Part shown: piece by piece, positions 60,523-64,000 of the stretch
Layout of the letters: each line of letters opens with the position of its first letter
Position numbering within the stretch: position 1 is the stretch's first letter
From: Flavobacterium fragile
Lineage (GTDB): Bacteria; Bacteroidota; Bacteroidia; Flavobacteriales; Flavobacteriaceae
Length of the DNA: 64,000 bases
Assembly: GCF_023634865.1 (NCBI RefSeq)
Contig: NZ_JAMLJN010000001.1
Span: 248,001 to 312,000 of the forward strand
Direction: 5' to 3'
The notes under the pieces: model-generated
Database searches by the model: none
What the model was told of the DNA's origin: nothing
Seen by the model: the letters and a program-made list of their open reading frames with translations, nothing else
Made by a program: the position numbers and the translations under genes

Positions 60523-61851
60523 ATGAAAAATATTTTTAAATATTTAGGAGTTTTTGCATTAGTGTTAGTTACTATAAAAGCAAATGCTCAAGAAGAAAAA
60601 AAGCCTGAATCCAATAGCTTTTTTAAAGATCGTAAATTCAATTTGAATGAAGATGGAAGTAACTATGTAAAGTTTACAATGTTAGCTCAGCTTTGGCTTC
60701 GCAGCCAAGATTATAATCCAGGAACAACAATTTTTGGAATTGAAAAAAGTAGTGGAACTGATATTGGAATTCGTCGTTTTAGAATACAAATTTATGGGCA
60801 AATAACCGATAGAGTTTTTATTTACTCACAATTTGGACAAAATAACTTAAATAACATTTCTGATAGAAAGCAAGGGTTCTTTTTGCATGATGCCATGGGG
60901 GAATATGCAATTGATAAAACAAAGTTGTCTTTAGGTATGGGATTGTCGGGTTGGAGTGGATTAGCTCGTTTTTCCTCTCCATCAACAGGTTCTATTTTAG
61001 GAGTTGATGCACCATTGTTTCAGCAAACTACAAATGATGTTACGGACCAGTTTTTAAGAAAATTATCAGTTTTCGCAAAAGGGAAATTAGGTAAATTAGA
61101 TTATAGAATTGCAATGGCGCAACCAATGGCAATTCAAAAATCGGTTAACTATAATCCAGCCATAAATACCAATTGGAATTTTTCAGCTGCTCCTCCAAAA
61201 ATGCAATGGAACGGTTACTTTCAATATCAATTTAAAGACCAAGAGAGTAATTTGATGCCTTATATGACAGGAACTTATTTGGGTAAGAAAAAAGTATTCA
61301 ATATCGGTGCTGGTTTTATTTATCAAAAAGACGCCATGTGGAAATTAAATGCAGTTGGTGATACTATTAATCACAATATGTTACATTTATCTGCCGATAT
61401 TTATTATGATGCTCCAGTTGGATCAAAAGGACAGGCTATTAGTGCTTATGCAAGTGTTACAAAATATGATTTTGGAGATAATTATACCCGTAATTTAGGT
61501 GTGATGAATCCAGCAAATGGAAATAACAACGCTACAATTTTAAATGGTGCCGGAAATGCATTTCCAATGTATGGTACAGGTACAACTTTATATGGTCAGA
61601 TCGGATATAAATTAAAAGAGAATTTAATTGGCAAAACCACACTTATGCCTTACGCATCAATTCAGAGCTCTAACTTTAATCGTTTAAACGATCAAATGAA
61701 TTTTTATGATATTGGTGTAAACTGGTTATTAGCAAATCACACTTCTAAGTTTACTGTTTCTTATCAAGATAGACCAATTTATAATACTGCTGGAGACCAA
61801 GTTTCAAGAAATGGTGCTGTAATAGCACAATATCAAGTTTTTTTTAATTAG
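60523..61851 (+). CDS. Porin, phosphate-selective OprO/P-like
   Basis: 442 residues with signal peptide (ending KANAQ). The barrel has alternating strands, e.g. 'RRFRIQIYGQITDRVFIYSQ', and ends in a strand finishing with Phe-Asn ('VIAQYQVFFN'). The layout matches anion-selective porins of the OprP family in Bacteroidota. Following dabAB-SulP, it may let bicarbonate or other anions cross the outer membrane. Confidence 0.82.
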   Translation: MKNIFKYLGVFALVLVTIKANAQEEKKPESNSFFKDRKFNLNEDGSNYVKFTMLAQLWLRSQDYNPGTTIFGIEKSSGTDIGIRRFRIQIYGQITDRVFIYSQFGQNNLNNISDRKQGFFLHDAMGEYAIDKTKLSLGMGLSGWSGLARFSSPSTGSILGVDAPLFQQTTNDVTDQFLRKLSVFAKGKLGKLDYRIAMAQPMAIQKSVNYNPAINTNWNFSAAPPKMQWNGYFQYQFKDQESNLMPYMTGTYLGKKKVFNIGAGFIYQKDAMWKLNAVGDTINHNMLHLSADIYYDAPVGSKGQAISAYASVTKYDFGDNYTRNLGVMNPANGNNNATILNGAGNAFPMYGTGTTLYGQIGYKLKENLIGKTTLMPYASIQSSNFNRLNDQMNFYDIGVNWLLANHTSKFTVSYQDRPIYNTAGDQVSRNGAVIAQYQVFFN

Positions 61852-61887
61852 ATAGTTTTATTTTTTGTTTTAAGTTGTTTTTAAAAT

Positions 61888-61919
61888 AAAACCCGATTAG
61901 AACTTTCTAATCGGGTTTT
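61888..61919. terminator. Bidirectional terminator between the porin and groL
   Basis: AAACCCGATTAG - AACTTT - CTAATCGGGTTT, a perfect 12-bp stem with A and T tracts at its ends, serving both convergent genes. Confidence 0.9.
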
Positions 61920-61940
61920 ATGTTTATGATTATTTGAATC

Positions 61941-63578
<1,638 letters not shown>

Positions 63579-63612
63579 TTAAGTGTTTAACTTTCTATGT
63601 TTTTATTTACGA

Positions 63613-63888
63613 TTAAAGAATAGCGTAAATTTCGTCTTCACGCATGATTAGGTAATCTTTACCTTCGTATTTAAACTCTGTTCCAGAGTATTTCCCATAA
63701 AGAACTACATCGCCAACTTTAACTGTCATGGTATAATCTTTTTTACCATTTCCTACGGCTACTACAGTTCCTTTTTGAGGTTTTTCTTTTGCAGTGTCTG
63801 GAATAATAATTCCTGAAGCGGTTGTAGTTTCAGCTGCTAAAGGCTCAATAACTACTCGATCTGAAATTGGTTTAATGTTTAATGACAT
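63613..63888 (-). CDS. groS: Co-chaperonin GroES
   Basis: 91 residues: '[25 protein letters not shown]', mobile loop '[18 protein letters not shown]', '[19 protein letters not shown]'. Lid of the GroEL cage. A sigma-54-like element, not a CIRCE operator, lies upstream. Confidence 0.98.
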   Translation of the reverse strand: MSLNIKPISDRVVIEPLAAETTTASGIIIPDTAKEKPQKGTVVAVGNGKKDYTMTVKVGDVVLYGKYSGTEFKYEGKDYLIMREDEIYAIL

Positions 63889-63933
63889 AGTTTTTATATT
63901 TTAATGTTGTTATTAATTTGTTGCTTGCTTTAT

Positions 63934-63949
63934 TTCAGAAATTGTGCCA
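63934..63949 (-). promoter_or_regulatory. Sigma-54-like -24/-12 element before groS
   Basis: Minus strand TGGCACAATTTCTGAA: perfect TGGCAC, then TG at the position of the -12 box (consensus TGGCAC-N5-TTGCA). A start near 63923 would give a leader of about 35 bases. Confidence 0.45.
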
Positions 63950-64000
63950 AAGCCATTTTCTGACAATTTTTCGGTAAAAAAAATGCCAGCACTGACATGC

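Noticed and set aside
63889..64000. CIRCE operator before groS
   Set aside because: I looked for TTAGCACTC-N9-GAGTGCTAA and found no such inverted repeat; only a GTGC-containing stretch without the second arm.

Overview
The window looks like a chromosomal segment of a member of the Flavobacteriaceae, most likely Flavobacterium or a close relative. The evidence is: AT-rich DNA throughout; gldB-gldC gliding genes; an XrtF-type exosortase with its partner; a short RpoD without region 1.1; a long FtsZ tail; a DnaG of the flavobacterial kind; and promoters of the Bacteroidota form TAnnTTTG, often only a few bases before the start codon. Almost no gene has a Shine-Dalgarno sequence; rpoD and ftsZ are clear exceptions. 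Nothing in the window looks like an insertion sequence, prophage or CRISPR array.

Layout. 1-4.6 kb: the start of a peptidase E gene, two tandem carboxypeptidase-regulatory-like proteins, a DUF6702-type protein and a secreted M1 aminopeptidase. 4.7-9.5 kb: tatA, a PAP2 phosphatase, an O-methyltransferase, a GT9 glycosyltransferase, rlmN and a long-chain prenyl diphosphate synthase. 9.5-15.6 kb: a multi-PAS soluble histidine kinase diverging from an AraC-type response regulator, then an ECF sigma factor, a membrane protein and an outer-membrane barrel. 15.8-22.6 kb: dnaG, a LuxR-type regulator, nadE, gldB-gldC, a lipoprotein, engB and an alpha/beta hydrolase.

22.9-39.9 kb is the full dcw cluster: mraZ-rsmH-ftsL-ftsI-murE-mraY-murD-ftsW-murG-[aspartic protease/PDZ lipoprotein]-murC-ftsQ-ftsA-ftsZ. 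It makes lipid II and assembles the divisome, and it is preceded by three 10-bp repeats that resemble an MraZ operator. 40-47.5 kb: yqeY, tRNA-Arg(UCG), a CBS protein, rpe, rpoD, pnp, rpsO, a Kef-type antiporter and a free methionine-R-sulfoxide reductase.

47.6-61.9 kb is the most accessory part. It holds xrtF and its associated gene, an ATP-cone/Mrr-nuclease fusion next to a beta-CASP RNase, a metal-handling group (HYC_CC_PP protein, TonB receptor, HMA protein), and an inorganic-carbon operon: dabA, dabB, a SulP transporter and a porin, preceded by a small unknown gene and a nested inverted repeat. groS-groL close the window, with a sigma-54-like element upstream.

The best leads for something undescribed are the ATP-cone nuclease/beta-CASP pair, the aspartic protease gene inside the dcw cluster, the DAB-SulP-porin operon of a presumed heterotroph with its nested repeat, and the orphan exosortase. 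All functions are read from protein motifs and context; no database search was run.
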